From: Cryptomeria japonica | Taxonomy: Eukaryota; Streptophyta; Pinopsida; Cupressales; Cupressaceae | DNA: 64,000 nt | Assembly: GCF_030272615.1 (NCBI RefSeq) | Contig: NC_081413.1 | Location: forward strand, 183,284,951-183,348,950 | Direction of reading: 5' to 3' | Part shown: positions 23,368-35,826 of the stretch, piece after piece | How positions within the stretch are numbered: the first letter of the stretch is position 1 | How the letters are laid out: every line of letters starts with the position of its first letter | The notes under the pieces: generated by a model | Database searches by the model: none | Told to the model about the DNA's origin: nothing | Seen by the model: only the letters and a program-made list of their open reading frames with translations | Position numbers and translations under genes: made by a program

Positions 23368-24792
23368 TAATTAAGGATGTTTACTGTCTTAATATTATTA
23401 TTTTGTCATTGATGTCAAGAAATTGATTTTCTAATTCAGTATGATGTTGCCATATCTTGAGAAGTATGATTTGATGAGTATAAAGCTGTCGGTAAAAGAC
23501 ACAGAAAGAATATGATGAATAAGGAGAGAAATAAGTTATTCAATGGGCAACTATTACCGAGTTAGAAAATGATGAGATCATGATGTTTAAATTGTTTTGA
23601 TATCATACATATGTTATTGATTGTAAGGTTAATACTATACTATGTTATCGAGCAAAGAACCTAGTCGGTAAACCCTAAGGTTATCACTATCGGTTAATGA
23701 AGGCGGTATGTCTACTGAGTGAAGTTTAGTATTTATCGAGTTGCAATCGAGTAATAACAGAATGCATTGAATGAATAAAAGCATTATTTAATGAAGGAAG
23801 CTGATGAGCTGGCTATGATTAAATGATTGGTATGTCGTGAATGAAGTTTGTTAAAGAATCTATGGCAAAGGAAAATCAACAGGAAGATCTACAACGCAGA
23901 TTGAACCACAATACCCTAGCACAAGTTCCAAGAAATGTATGCAAGTTCCAAGGTGGGGTAAAACATTTTCAGATCGAAGGATACATTGAACCTAGTCAAA
24001 GTTTGAAGATCTAATGGCTATGATTGATCATGGGAAATGTGATCAAGGAGATTAAGTGGTTGGTGAATTCTTTATAAATAAGGAACTGTTGATAAACAAT
24101 GTATGCAGGCAAGTGTATGCACAGGGGTGCTACATAGTGATTACCAAGCACAGAAGCTTGAAGACCTATTTTGAATAATAGAGTATAGAGCCCAGCAGAT
24201 GGACAAGATTAGTTCTATGTCTATAGTGTATTGAGCAAATAACAATCTGCTTTAGCATTTTAGATGTGAAGTTGCAGATAGATTTTTATTACTGTTATTT
24301 TGTAAAGTGAAAGAAAATCTTGTAACCGAGTGGACTTAAAAAGTCTTATTTGTAAAACCCTCTAGCAAGGTGACATTCTGATTGAGTGCTTGAAATCCTT
24401 TAACAAGGTCACTTCTAACAAGGTGAAGATCCTAATAGATCCGAGGGAAATCCCTTAACCGGGTCACATCTAGCAATGTGTTTGTAATCTTTAACATGAT
24501 TTGCTTTTAACCGAGCATACTCTAGAAGAGTATATTTCTTAGTGGGTCCAAAATCCCACAGTGGTTTTTCCCTATTTGGGTTTCCACGTTAAATTTGGTG
24601 TTATGAGTGTTATGATGTTTATATGGTTTTGAGTTTGCATGTTTAGCAGTTTTGGTTATATTGCTGAAGTATATGTTACCGAGGTTGAATCTATTGTTTT
24701 TATGGAAGATTAAAGTTGTATGATTCACCCCCCCCCCCCACTCATCTTATTAGCTTGGCATCTATACTTAACATTAAGTATCAGAACTATCA
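23368..24792 (+). repeat. 3' LTR of copia element F
   Basis: It starts TAATTAAGGATG (TG has become TA) and ends AACTATCA. It is colinear with the 5' LTR, with scattered substitutions and a longer C-run (about 24,729-24,739). Confidence 0.92.
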
Positions 24793-24879
24793 AAATAGAT
24801 TACAAATTTTTAGGCAAGCACTTGAAAATATGAAAGACTACACACCCAATCCTATGGAGATTAAGACACTCGTAAGAAT

Positions 24880-25146
24880 GCTACTTCAATTCAAAACCAT
24901 CAAATAAAGAGAAGCCACCTTCATCACAGGTTCTATCTATGTCATAACTTAAGAAACTAAGGCCAATCAAGAAAAATCCCACAAATAATCTTGCATGCAT
25001 CTAAACCATCACATTCAACCTAAAGTATTATTTATATTATGGGTGTTGAATGAAATAATTTTTTTATCATAGTCTCTAGTTGTTGTAGCAACATCAACTA
25101 TCACCTTAAGAAACCAAGGCCAATTATGAGTGAGTCTTCTCAGTCC

Positions 25147-25244
<98 letters not shown>

Positions 25245-25499
25245 GTACTGGATATATCTAATTATGTGCACCTAATGAAACCTTTATTCTTGACAAACAT
25301 TTATTAAAAGAGTTATTCAAAAAGGATTCTATAAAGGTCAAATTTTCTTGGCATCCTAACCCTTTGGATCCCCCCTCTCTCTCCATATCTCTCTTTCTCA
25401 TAGTCTCTAGTTGTTGTAGCAGCATCAGGAACCACCTTCATCATAGATTTTCTGTCTCATAACTTAAGCTCAACCAAGGGCAATTGTAAGTGGGTCTTC

Positions 25500-25592
<93 letters not shown>

Positions 25593-25912
25593 TGTCACAC
25601 AAGTGGTGGACATATTCAATTATGTGTACCTAATGAAAAATTTATTCATGACAACCTTTCATTGAAAGAGTTATTTAGAAAATATTCTGCAAAGGTCAAA
25701 TTTTCTTGGCATCGTAACCCTTTGGATCCCCTATCTCTCTTCATCATTCTCTTTCTCACTATATCTAGTTTTTATAGCAGCGTAAGACACCACCTTCATC
25801 ACAATTTTTATCTATGTCATAAATTATGCTCAACCAAAGCCAATTATAAGTGGATCTTCTCATTCCTAGCAATATATCTCTCTCTCTTTGTCACACATGT
25901 AGTGTGTTGGTG
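24880..25912 (+). repeat. Tandem repeat array (~360-bp unit) with long CT and CA microsatellites
   Basis: Three diverged units follow, with ACCACCTTCATCA-like starts near 24,915, 25,433 and 25,790. Each contains GAGTTATTNA, TTCTTGGCATNNTAACCC, TTTGGATCCCC, CCAANGNCAATTATAAGTGG and TCTTCTCANTCCT leading into a CT run. The microsatellites are (TC)n 25,153-25,202, (AC)n 25,203-25,243 and (CT)n 25,506-25,590. The array resumes the copy left of element F. Confidence 0.75.
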
Positions 25913-25999
25913 TTTTTCTTGCAACCCCTAGTTCTAAGGAAAACACAATGCCTAAACAATGGGATAAAGTGTTTCATGAAGGGAGTTTGCACTATGAAC

Positions 26000-27163
26000 T
26001 GTTAGACAAATTTGATACCAGAAGTAAACTAAGAGGGGGGGGGTGAATCACTTTACCATAAAAAATCATAACTAATACATATCAAAACCAACACAATGAA
26101 GGATAGAACATGAAAGCACAGTACACACAACACCAATATTTTGATATGGAAAACCCAGTAAAGGGAAAAACCACGGTGAGAAACCCTACCCACAATCAGA
26201 TAATACTTCTGCAGCAGTATGTGAAATTACAATGAGGATTGCACTTGAAATCAAGCCAACCACCTAGAGCTCACTGCTCATCACAAAAGAAGTCTCACTA
26301 ACTTACAAAACATTGGACTACAATCCAGAAAGAATGAAATGTGGAAGTAGCATCTTCTAATGCTTGATAAAGTTTTGGTTAAGCACAGATGTCTGCCCTA
26401 CAATACAAAAACCTTCACCGAATGATATATCACTTGTTCGCACATAAACATTCCTCTGGTAATGCAAACATAACCATCGATCCCATCTATATCCAAATTA
26501 CATGGATAAGTCACCTATAAATACAAATCATCAACCTTATTGACAAGGTCACCTAAACCCTAAACCCATAAACCCATAATAATAAAAATTACATTACACA
26601 GTATCACTAGACCAATATTATGATTTAAATTACATAGCATGGACCTAAATCAAGTAAAAAAACATTTCTATCTACCGAAAATTCTGCTAAGACCAAAATC
26701 CAACACACTTCACCAACTGGTAGAAACCTTAGTGAAGTAACACAAAAAGTCTAACCGGATCCAAATAGGACCACCATAACAACACGCCAGCCAATGAAAA
26801 GTCACCAAACACTCAGAATATGATCAAGAAGAACCTCCAGCACAATAAAAACTGATTCCATAAGCCAGACCAAAATCGTCTAACCAAAACATCAAATATC
26901 ACTTACCGGTAAAGCTACCCGGTACTAGGAAATACCAATCAGAAACATAAGCGATAGTTACCGGAGCACAAAAACACGAACCAACAGAATATGGCAAACA
27001 AATAGCAAGCTAGAGTAAGCATCCCAAATCGATTCCAGAGATCTGATCATAGCGGATCAGAATCATAACCAAATCCAAGATGATCACCAAGACTAACCGA
27101 GATAGGTCCAATAGGGATATAGTGTTGACATCAATGACAACACTTTCTAGCATATTACCAACA
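26000..27163 (-). mobile_element. Solo LTR, family E, - orientation
   Basis: It is the reverse complement of the LTR at 10,667-11,878, with the same TGTTGG start and TCTAACA end. It is flanked by TGAAC (25,995-25,999) and TAAAC (27,164-27,168), a target duplication with one change. No internal region is attached. Confidence 0.85.
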
Positions 27164-28207
27164 TAAACAAACCAAGGATAAGAAAATCCAATGAACAAGG
27201 CCCTTAAGCCTTCTATACTTCGAGCTACATAGGACTGAAGAGGGTGTTCCTACTTGTAGGCATAAATGAATGATAACCTAATTCTTAAACAAAGAATAAA
27301 GGCCCATGAATGTGGATATTTCTCATAAGTATGGTGATGAGTGTTTCATATTTTTTTAGATTCAATCATAATCCTGATTGCCTCACAAATTACTAAGAAT
27401 AAAACTAACCTAAACCTATACTAAACAAATGAAAATAAAATTCAACATTAGATGGTGGTTTTGAAATAGTATGGTATATCTCAATATAACTAATGTCTAA
27501 TCCTGGGACTATAGAGTTTGATAAATGAATAAAAACAATCTTAATAATGTAATCAAGATGATCTAAAAAACTTATCAGTATTAACACCTTATGTCAACAT
27601 GCTTTAATGAAATACTATGACATTGCAACTTGAAACATCTTGATTATGTATTTGAATCCATTATTGAGTTTTCAAAACATTTTAGTTCTTTCCTTGAAAG
27701 AAAATAATAAACAATCAAAAAATTCAGAAAATTGAGAAACATGAGCATGAACATCCTTGATATTTATATTCCCTGTGATATCAATGTACAATATCAAGAG
27801 ACAATATCATTTCATTCATAACCTTCACAACATATTTGACCACATTAATTTGAAATTGTATTTACATTTTATCAGTTCAAATTTGTAAAAAAAGATTGTT
27901 GCCACTATGCCTATTTCTCCTACTTATCCCAATTTCATTGCCCCTTGAAAATGGTCTTGGTATTCCCTTTATAAAGAAGGGAATGCAAACAAACTACAAA
28001 CCAATTTTCAAAACAAAATGAGATCCTAATTTCCCAAAACTCCACTCTCAACCAAAAATGCTCCAAAACCAAAGCAAAGATGTCATTGAGTCATTGAGGA
28101 GGAGAGACTACATCAAGATAAAAGAAAATCTAATTCCTTGATGATGTGTCATCCTTGAGATCAACTGATGTTGCTTGAATTAATAGAAATAACAAACAAA
28201 GGAGAAA
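27164..28207. other. No gene recognised
   Basis: AT-rich. Minus-strand frames of about 60 codons at 27,405-27,587 show nothing recognisable. Confidence 0.5.
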
Positions 28208-28777
28208 CTAAAAATGAGTTAGTTGAGGCACTAGGAATTGTATATCATTTCCAACTATATGTGATTCCATTACTATTCCATAAGACACCTATGACCCATG
28301 TAGCCTAGCAAGGTTCCTATCTAAAGATAATAACAACACAATTTGAAATTCTTCTATGGCCTCACTGTTTAGATGCCCGTTGGCAAAAATCACAAACCAA
28401 AAAGTGGGACAAGCTGCTTTCTTCTTAAAGCATGAAAATAATCAATTCAAACCAAGTGACCTAGATAAGAATAAGTTCAAGTGAGATAGCTAGTCAATAT
28501 ACTCATAGGCAACATACACAACAAAAGATGTATTGGCATCCCTCATTTAAAATTCTAATGTGAACATCTTATCCTATTTGTTGATCGTATGTTCAATGAA
28601 ATATTTCTCATCATTAATAAAACTTAAGGCATGGGGTAACATCTAGTGAACTTTATTTCTCCTCATCTTAGGGACAAAACCAGGCAATTGGTCAATTAAA
28701 TCTTGATTGGCCTACCTGGACTCACTTTTTTATTTCTTGGGCTTAGGTTGAGATGGACTTTTAGAGGAACTAGCCAT
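28208..28777 (-). pseudogene. Relic ORF of unknown family (190 codons, about nine stops)
   Basis: A single minus-strand frame runs from ATG at 28,777 to TAG at 28,208. It starts MASSSKSPSQPKPKK and reads FVPKMRRNKVH, FINDEKYFIEHTI, MRDANTSFVVYVAYEYID and FWFVIFANGHLNSEAIEE. About nine in-frame stops, mainly TAG and TGA, interrupt it, yet no frameshift is needed. The start resembles the MASSS start of element A's unknown ORF, but the rest does not clearly match it. The family is unknown; it may be a transposon-borne gene or a dead host exon. Confidence 0.35.
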
Positions 28778-29277
28778 ACTTGGAAATATTACATCTTGGT
28801 TCAAGAAGACAATTCCCTTTTAGAACAAATAACCTTGAAACTAGGGAACCGCAATCAAACCTTAGGACATAATTATCTTTCATAGGAAGATTTCAAGAAA
28901 TTCTAATTCAAGCTCTTAGGTAGTTACTAATTGGTGGTGTTTTGGCACCTCTCCAATCCTCACAAACTTCAAATTCTTTTTTGAAATTCTTCATAGGTTG
29001 ATTTTATTTCTCACACTCATACCCAAGAGCAAATAAATATTATCACAATTGAGAGAAAAAATCAACTATAAATTTGTCACAACATAGCTCATAAATGCTT
29101 GCCCATGCAGCAGTCACCACTGTCAATAAGGTCTTTGAATTGATTTGAATTTCCACCATTGATTTGAAAAATCGATGACTATTGGTGCCATTTGAATTTA
29201 TTGGCTTGATATAATCACCTTGGTAATCATCATCAAAGATTGAACAAACCTATAAAATGTCTCTTTAAAGTAGTGGA
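28778..29277. other. No gene recognised; left flank of element A
   Basis: No motif seen. It ends with GTCAC, the left target-site copy of element A. Confidence 0.5.
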
Positions 29278-29282
29278 GTCAC

Positions 29283-30415
29283 TAATAGACTTATAAAGCA
29301 CTGAGAGTGGGGGGTGAATCAGTGATAGAAAAAACAATAACACTTTAAACCTAGACCAGTAAAAATAATTAACCAGTTTACTTAAGAATTTGCATGTAAT
29401 CCAAAGTGTTATAAAAGCATTCACAACAAGTAAAAAATTCACCATAACACAAGTGTTTATGCATGTAAAACCCAACTGGGAAAAACCATAGTGAGATGGG
29501 ACTCACAAGTTAACTATCTGCAGAAATAGGTAACTAACCGGTTAAGGTCTACAAAGTGCTTTGTTAGGAGTGAATCCTGTTAAAGATCTCAAAGCCCTGT
29601 TAGAAGCAATACCTGGTTAAAGGTAACCTCAATGGAGGATTTAGATCCAGGTTAATGAATCACCTTGTAAGAGGATTCGTACAATGAAGCTTGTTAGAGC
29701 TTACCCAGTTAGGGGATTTGACTGCTGTAGTGATTAGAAAATAACAGGTGGTATGATCTAGAAATTACACATCTTTCTTGTATAGATCCTTTTCTGCTCA
29801 CTCAATACTACATCACTGACATACTCTGCAACTCCTTCAATAAATCGCATCAACTCTAACTCATAACATCACTTGTATCTTCCATATCAAAATAGCTCAT
29901 CACAATGTCTTTGTATAGACATTAGATTTCATGTCGGCTCAAGAACCTCATCATAATTTCCTAGGTTCGATGTATCTGGACAATATTCCATAACACATCA
30001 CAAGTCATCGCCAAAAATTTCTATTAGAGATAACTCATCACATAATTAGTGAAACCGGTTGGAACATCGATACCAGTTGACTGTTAACCGCTTCCAACTC
30101 ATAGACCGATTGTCTCCATTTGCCTCCTTGTTTCTCTCCATTGTATCTCAAAATTGGTGTCAGTGGAATTGACCAAAACCAATTTTCATTATTTCATATA
30201 TCGTTTGTCTACATATACTGGTTAGACACCTTCATACTGGTTAGACTTCTCTATACATATGATATCAGTTTGCAATATGAAGACTTAGGAGTAGTACCAG
30301 TTTGACTTAACTAAGATGACTATGACAATATGAACATGTGTGTGTGTGTGTGTGTATGTGCCATCAATGACAACACATAAAGTCATCCATTACAAAAATC
30401 ATCATCAAGACAACA
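29283..30415 (-). repeat. 3' LTR of element A
   Basis: On the minus strand it starts TGTTGTCTTGATG and ends in GTCTATTA (degraded from TATCA). It carries the conserved block complementary to AACTGGGAAAAACCATAGTG near 29,474-29,493 and a G-run (C-run on minus) near 29,308. A (TG)n stretch at about 30,338-30,353 differs in length from the other LTR. Confidence 0.88.
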
Positions 30416-30429
30416 ATCTCCCCCTTTGG
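30416..30429 (-). other. Polypurine tract of element A
   Basis: The minus strand reads CCAAAGGGGGAGAT immediately before the LTR start, in a 'GCCATCAATGCCAAAGGGGG' context like that in copia element F. Confidence 0.8.
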
Positions 30430-30652
30430 CATTGATGGCAACACTTAGAAATATTTTACAACTAAGTGTTCTTACAAACAAAAAAATGTACAGATTCCCC
30501 CTTAATAGTGCATACGAAATTTTCACATCACATACATATTTTTACTCCCCCTTTGACAACAATGCCAAATTGGAAAGTAAAATAAATATATATTGCATCA
30601 AAAACTACATATAGATAAATATAAGATTTTTTCAAGGTGTGTTCACTGCAAT

Positions 30653-33600
30653 TCATAAGAAAATGTCATTGAAAGTAATCTTTATCTGTGCAAAATCATT
30701 ATCCCATGTTTCTAACAATGTTTTAGTGATCTCAATAGTTGTCATAATTTGTGCAACAAATTCTTCCATTGCATCCACTGTTCTCATCTCCGGGGTAGCC
30801 AAAACCGCTTCAGAATCCTTGTATTCCCTTAGTAGGATTTCAAATTTTGGAATCAACTAGTTCTTCAGTTCTTTCAAGGATCTAATTCACTTAACTTGTT
30901 TAAAATCATAGACATCTAACAGATGTTACAAAGCATCAACCGATTTGCCAAAATCTAAAATCGAATCTTGTGCTGGTATATAAGCATTACTTATCCTCTC
31001 CATTTCCTTTTCTATATTTTCTCGCCTCTTCTTCAAATTAGAATAGAAAAATGAAACTTTAGATGTATAGGCCAAAAATTCTACCTCCAGTTCCAATAGC
31101 AGTTCTCAAAAGATCTTTATTCACAAATAAAGCAATCTCGCCTTTATCAATTTCTGACATTAATTTCTCTCCCCTTTTCTTCTTGTAACCTTTTTCAGCT
31201 AAGGCATGTGTTGCCTCTTCAAGTGATTTTAGTTGGTCAGTAGCATTAGCAACCAACTATCCAAGCTTGCCAATAGGGGTAGACAAATTTCCAGTGTCAG
31301 TCTCTAGTAGGAGACTTGACAAAATGTCAACAATAGTTTGTATAGTTTCTGCTTCTTTTCTCTGCTCTTTCAGCCTTTTCTTTTGAGCCCTGGATTGCAT
31401 AAATGTAGCAATCTCCATTAGTTCAGATGCTCTCAATTTGTCCACATCAATTGGACCTTGTTTTGTTATTGAGTCATCATCATCATCAACTATTATTTTC
31501 TCCTTCTTTACTTTCTCCTCTTCATCCTTTTTCTCTTCAGTCTTCTTCTCTTCATCCTTTTTCTCCGGTTTCTCTTTTTTTGTCTCTATTTGTTCCTCCT
31601 GAGTGGCTATAGTGACCGGTGGTAGTTGAATTTCAACTTGGTGTTCTTTTTTCGATGGTGGTTGTATGTCCACACTTGGTTAATTAACTGGTGCTTCCTC
31701 TTCTAATTGTTCACCAACAATATCCGGTAGCTATTCAGTTTCCTTAACTAGTTTAATGACATTACCAGTTGTGTCAACAATTTCTTGTATTTCTTTAGTA
31801 TCATCCACAAAGAATATAACTAGTGGAAAACTTGTGTCATCCTTATTCTTAATAGGATAGACTACATCCAGTGTAATAAACTCTTCAACATCTAGCTCTA
31901 GTGGAGCTCCAGTCTCAGTCTGATTAGGCTTATTTTCATAGCCTTTCAATAGTGCATTCATCCTTTGAATATCCTAAGCTATACGATGAGTATCATCTTC
32001 AACGGGTTGAATCTTTCCATCCAATAACCTCAGTCTCCCTTTCTTAGAATGAAACTGTCCTTTGTATTTAGCAAGTAATGCTAACAATTCATCTCGAGAC
32101 AACTCAGGAAAATATTGAACAAAAACTCTATCAATTATTTCTTGATCCTGTTCTAAAATCAACTTCCATTTATTTTCAAGAATTGAATATAAATAATTAG
32201 AAATGTCTTTTTCAATATCTTGTGTTTCTGGCCTTCATCAAATGAATCAAAATATTCTTTTACATTATCAAACCGTTTCCTCCCTAATGTTTTTAATATC
32301 CTCTCAAAATAACTCATTGGTTTGAATGTTGCAACATTAATAGGAGTACTTTGCTTGGAAATGTCTCCTACTGGTTTGGATTTCTTACTAGTCAATTTCA
32401 TCTTCTTTGGTTCTTCTTTAGTATCAATATCCTCAGATTATGCTTGAAGAATGAGACGTCTACCTCTCTTCTTTGTTGTAGTCTAGTTCTTTGTATATAC
32501 CTTGGGTACCGGTTCCTTTTTTATTTGAATACTTCTAGTTACCCTTGTACCAGTGGTCACAAAAGCTCATTGGCAAATGTTCTTCTTCTTCTTCTCCTTA
32601 GCACTATCGGGTTGAGCAGGTGCAATCCTTTTCTAATAAGTTTCCAGTCTTTTCTTCTTTGTATCCTTAGGAGATGCCAAAAGGTTGTTGGCATATCTGA
32701 TTAGTAAGTCATAGCTGACTTCGTAGCTCTTTTCTTGCATTTCTTCTTCTCTAGGTTCAATGGCCTCCATAAGGCAAAAGTCAGTGGTTATAGTGGAACA
32801 AATGTCTTTTTCAATGTGTTTCACCACTTCATCAGATAACCTTAATCTCATGCTCATCTTCTTTTGAAACTCATTGAAATATTTGTTCATGGTAACAGCA
32901 CATGTTCTTCACAACCCTAATGTTATTCTTGATTTGGGTTGTAACCAGTGTGTCCTTGGACCATTGAATCTCATTTATTCCTAGAATGAAATTTTGAAAG
33001 TAGAAAAACAAACCAATCAATAGTTGACCATATTTAAACTTCTGACTATTGTCTTTCTTAATTGATTCTAAGTTCAGAATCAATTGACTTCTCATTGCTT
33101 CACACAAATCATAATCTACATTCTCTATCATCATTTTGTAGGTGGCATGCACAACAATAGATGGTACACTGGTCATCTTGTTAGAATGGAATATCTGGTA
33201 GCCAATAACCAATGTTGCAAATCTGACTCCTGTATCTGTAATGTTATTGACTAATATAGCACGACCATCAACAGTGGTCTTTGCTAATGCAATAACAGAC
33301 TCCTTTAAGATTGTCCTCAATTTTGGTACTTCACCGGTTTGGTAGAAACTAGTTACTGCATGAATAGACTCCTTTGTGATGGTGTGATATTTATCAAGAT
33401 ACATGTTCCCACCATGTACACATCTAAGGATAATCCTGAGATGTTCTTCCTCAAAATATTCAATAAAATAGGTTGCATTATGAAAACCCTTTTCATAAAC
33501 CCTAATATATTCGGGTTTGATTTTCCCGCTCTTATCACACAAATATCTAAGTTGAGAATAGATTTCCAGTGATCTTGGATCCTCAATTTTACAATCTATA

Positions 33601-33743
33601 TAACTAGTCAAGTCACCGTTGATCAAAACACCTTGTAGAACTTGAGACAATGCATTATAAGACTCTATCTTATCTAATTCCATAGACTCCATATCTTCAG
33701 TAGTAATCATAAGACTCTTAGCTGGTGTAGACGATGATGCCAT
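30653..33743 (-). pseudogene. Long unrecognised ORF of element A, downstream of gag (broken)
   Basis: The start is ATG at 33,743 (MASSSTPAKSLMITTEDMES). It is one long protein of roughly 950-1000 codons split by two or three frameshifts (near 32,895, 32,180 and 31,050) and several stops. The first ~290 residues look globular (LQGVLINGDLTSYIDCKIED; FATLVIGYQIFHSNKMTS). The middle is basic. Around 31,450-31,600 it is a Glu/Lys-rich charged region followed by acidic IIVDDDDDSITK. The C-terminal part is helical (MRTVDAMEEFVAQIMTTIE). It has no RT, integrase, zinc or membrane motif. By position it corresponds to where pol and an envelope-like ORF would sit in a copia/SIRE-type element. Function unknown. 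Confidence 0.6.
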
Positions 33744-34019
33744 TCTAGATAATCTTGATTCAAGAGAGATTAACAAAAATACGTTATTCCCTTCACGTTG
33801 GTGGGTTTTCGATTGCTCTCCCATATTCACATCTGATTCACATTTCCTTATCTTCAAATCCGATTCAACTTTTGATTCATAGCACAAATCCGTTCTTAAT
33901 CAGCTAGCAATGCTCTGTTTTGCTCTACAAGTGCTCAAAAATTCTTGTTCAAATGCAATTAGGGTAAAAATAACTTAGTGAAACTTTATTTCATTATCTT
34001 ACCCACTACATTAATTACA
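33744..34019. other. Element A spacer between gag region and unknown ORF; left side of B insertion
   Basis: A minus-strand frame is open upstream of ATG 33,743 to about 33,887, but the MASSS start seems better. The rest is non-coding. CTACC at 34,020-34,024 is the target duplication of element B. Confidence 0.6.
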
Positions 34020-34024
34020 CTACC

Positions 34025-35412
34025 TGATGCTCTACAAAATGGACAAGGTTAGCAAATGACAAACAACACAAGAAACCAAAAAATCGTTAGTGTTAGTTAA
34101 CCAAAAGCTAATCTAAACAAGCATATCAAAAGAGATGCTAAAATCATGCTAATATATCTAACAAACCAAACAAAGATAATGAGACATCTCCGAATGCCTC
34201 TTAGCATGCTCTTAACTCCTTCTCCCTTGTTCCTCTCCTCTCCAAGTTCCAAAATAGTATAGCTCTCAGCAGCTTTTTGCACTATGGATGCTTATGGAAG
34301 TTTGAGATTGAAATATTGCTCTAAATGTAAATAAAGAAGCTAATATTAAGCTATTGATACTAAAATGATTTATTTTAACCAAGATGACAATATATGAGTT
34401 TGCTATGCTAAATGCTCTCTAAAATGCCTATAGGTTAAATGCATACAAGTTTTTAGGATCTGGATTATGAAGAAATGGGCTCTATTTATAGGGAAAATGG
34501 AGCAATGGATGGTTGAGATTGAGTAATCTCAACAAGGGTCAAGATTGAATGATTTCAAATCCCTATGAGGGCTTTCAACCCAATCCCAGGATGACAAGTG
34601 TCAATGTGAGATAGGTTGAAAGGAGAGGGAATAAGCATTAAATGCTTGATATGACCTTGGGAGTTAAAGTCAAGGTTAGTTGAATGAATAAACTCTTTAT
34701 TCAAAGAATAAAGCTTTTATCTAATGGATAAACTCTTGTGCAAATGTAAAAAGGATAAATATCGTCAAAAACAATAAATGTTTGAGGGACAAGTTTGAAA
34801 TAACCATAAATGGTTATATAAGAGTCATAAATGGTCATGTAAGAGCCATTAGTGGTCTTAGAAGACTTTGGGGGTTAATTTGTTGAACACACAAAGCATT
34901 AAATATTTTTCAAAGACTTTTGAAATCTTTGAGAAGTGACTCCATTTTTCTTAGGAATGTGACAATAATTAGGGGATGGATTAGGCTAATTAGGAAGGGG
35001 TTTGAAGAATCTAGAAGGGGATTAGATTTTGCAAGTGGATTTGGTGGGTGAGGGAAAATAGGATTTTATTAAAATAAAAAAATTCATTTATTTCAATAAA
35101 TGTGTGCAAGTTGCATTTGTAGGAAAATGCAAGTGAGGGGGGATAATGATTTAAATAAATGTTTTTATTTAATTTATTTAAAAAGAGGAAAGGGGGATTT
35201 TAATTAAATAAATAGATTTTATTTATTTAATTGATTGGAATTTGATTTAATGAATTAATTAAAATAAATTGAATAATTTATTTAATTAATAGAAGAATGT
35301 TTGGGAATAAATTAATTAAATATTAATTTAATTAACTGATGGCTAGTGGATTTTTAATCAAATAAATAACGAATATTTATTTAATTAAGCCGGACAGATT
35401 TGTGTGACTACA
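34025..35412 (-). repeat. 3' LTR of element B
   Basis: The minus strand starts TGTAGTCACACA and ends GAGCATCA. The U3 is rich in AATTAATTAAATAA-type runs (35,060-35,390). A TATA box, minus strand TATAAATAGA, lies at 34,481-34,490. It differs from the 5' LTR by a few percent. Confidence 0.92.
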
Positions 35413-35428
35413 TTTGCCCCTCTTTGAG
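35413..35428 (-). other. Polypurine tract of element B
   Basis: The minus strand reads CTCAAAGAGGGGCAAA directly before the TGTAG start of the 3' LTR. Confidence 0.8.
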
Positions 35429-35722
35429 ATGATGCGGTTTATCGTGTCGTTTCAAAGAAAGAAAAACTGGTGTGAAGAAATGCCCCATAAAATATAAATT
35501 TAATGGGTGGTATGCCCCCTCGAGAGATGGGCCGAATTTTTTTGAAAAATCAGGCGATCTCTCGAAAAAGAATGAGAATTGGCAGGGTGTTAGAAGAGAA
35601 GAAGTGAGCAAGATGGGTGAAAAATAGAAGAAAATGGGGGTAAAATGGAGAAATGGGGGGGCTCGGAAAGTTCACGGGGACCACGACGGTGAGCGGGGGG
35701 AAGTTACGGTGACGGCGAAGGG

Positions 35723-35729
35723 TATAAAT
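35723..35729 (+). promoter_or_regulatory. TATA box of the antisense PMD gene in element B
   Basis: TATAAAT in a G-rich context lies 104 bp upstream of the ATG at 35,827, on the strand opposite to B's gag-pol. The spacing would put a transcription start near 35,755 with a 5' UTR of about 70 nt. The assignment is inferred from position and sequence only. Confidence 0.5.
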
Positions 35730-35826
35730 GGGGTGAAAGGGGTGAAAATAGGATCATTTGTGACTGTGACCAGTGTGAAACCAGAGCTCTGATAGTGACC
35801 TTTTGAAAGAGCGAGCAGCAGTCAGG

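Larger units (their letters stand above)
17433..24792 (+). mobile_element. Ty1/copia LTR retrotransposon F, complete but dead (7.36 kb)
   Basis: Two LTRs (1420 and 1425 bp), a PBS matching the 3' end of initiator-Met tRNA, one gag-PR-INT-RT-RH frame and a purine tract are all present in the copia order. The polyprotein frame 18,918-23,102 has no frameshift but five premature stops (20,244, 20,268, 20,496, 21,747, 22,719). No matching 5-bp target duplication is visible: ATAAC precedes and AAATA follows. That suggests mutation of the flank or a recombined end. By eye the LTRs differ by roughly 5%. Confidence 0.93.

Noticed and set aside
17428-24797. A 5-bp target duplication for copia element F
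   Set aside because: ATAAC and AAATA do not match at the LTR ends I defined; no convincing alternative was found.
25153-25590. CRISPR-like regularly spaced repeats
   Set aside because: These are dinucleotide microsatellites and diverged tandem units in plant DNA.
31427-31612. Plus-strand His/Leu/Ser-rich frame
   Set aside because: It is the shadow of the Glu/Lys-rich part of the element A ORF on the other strand.
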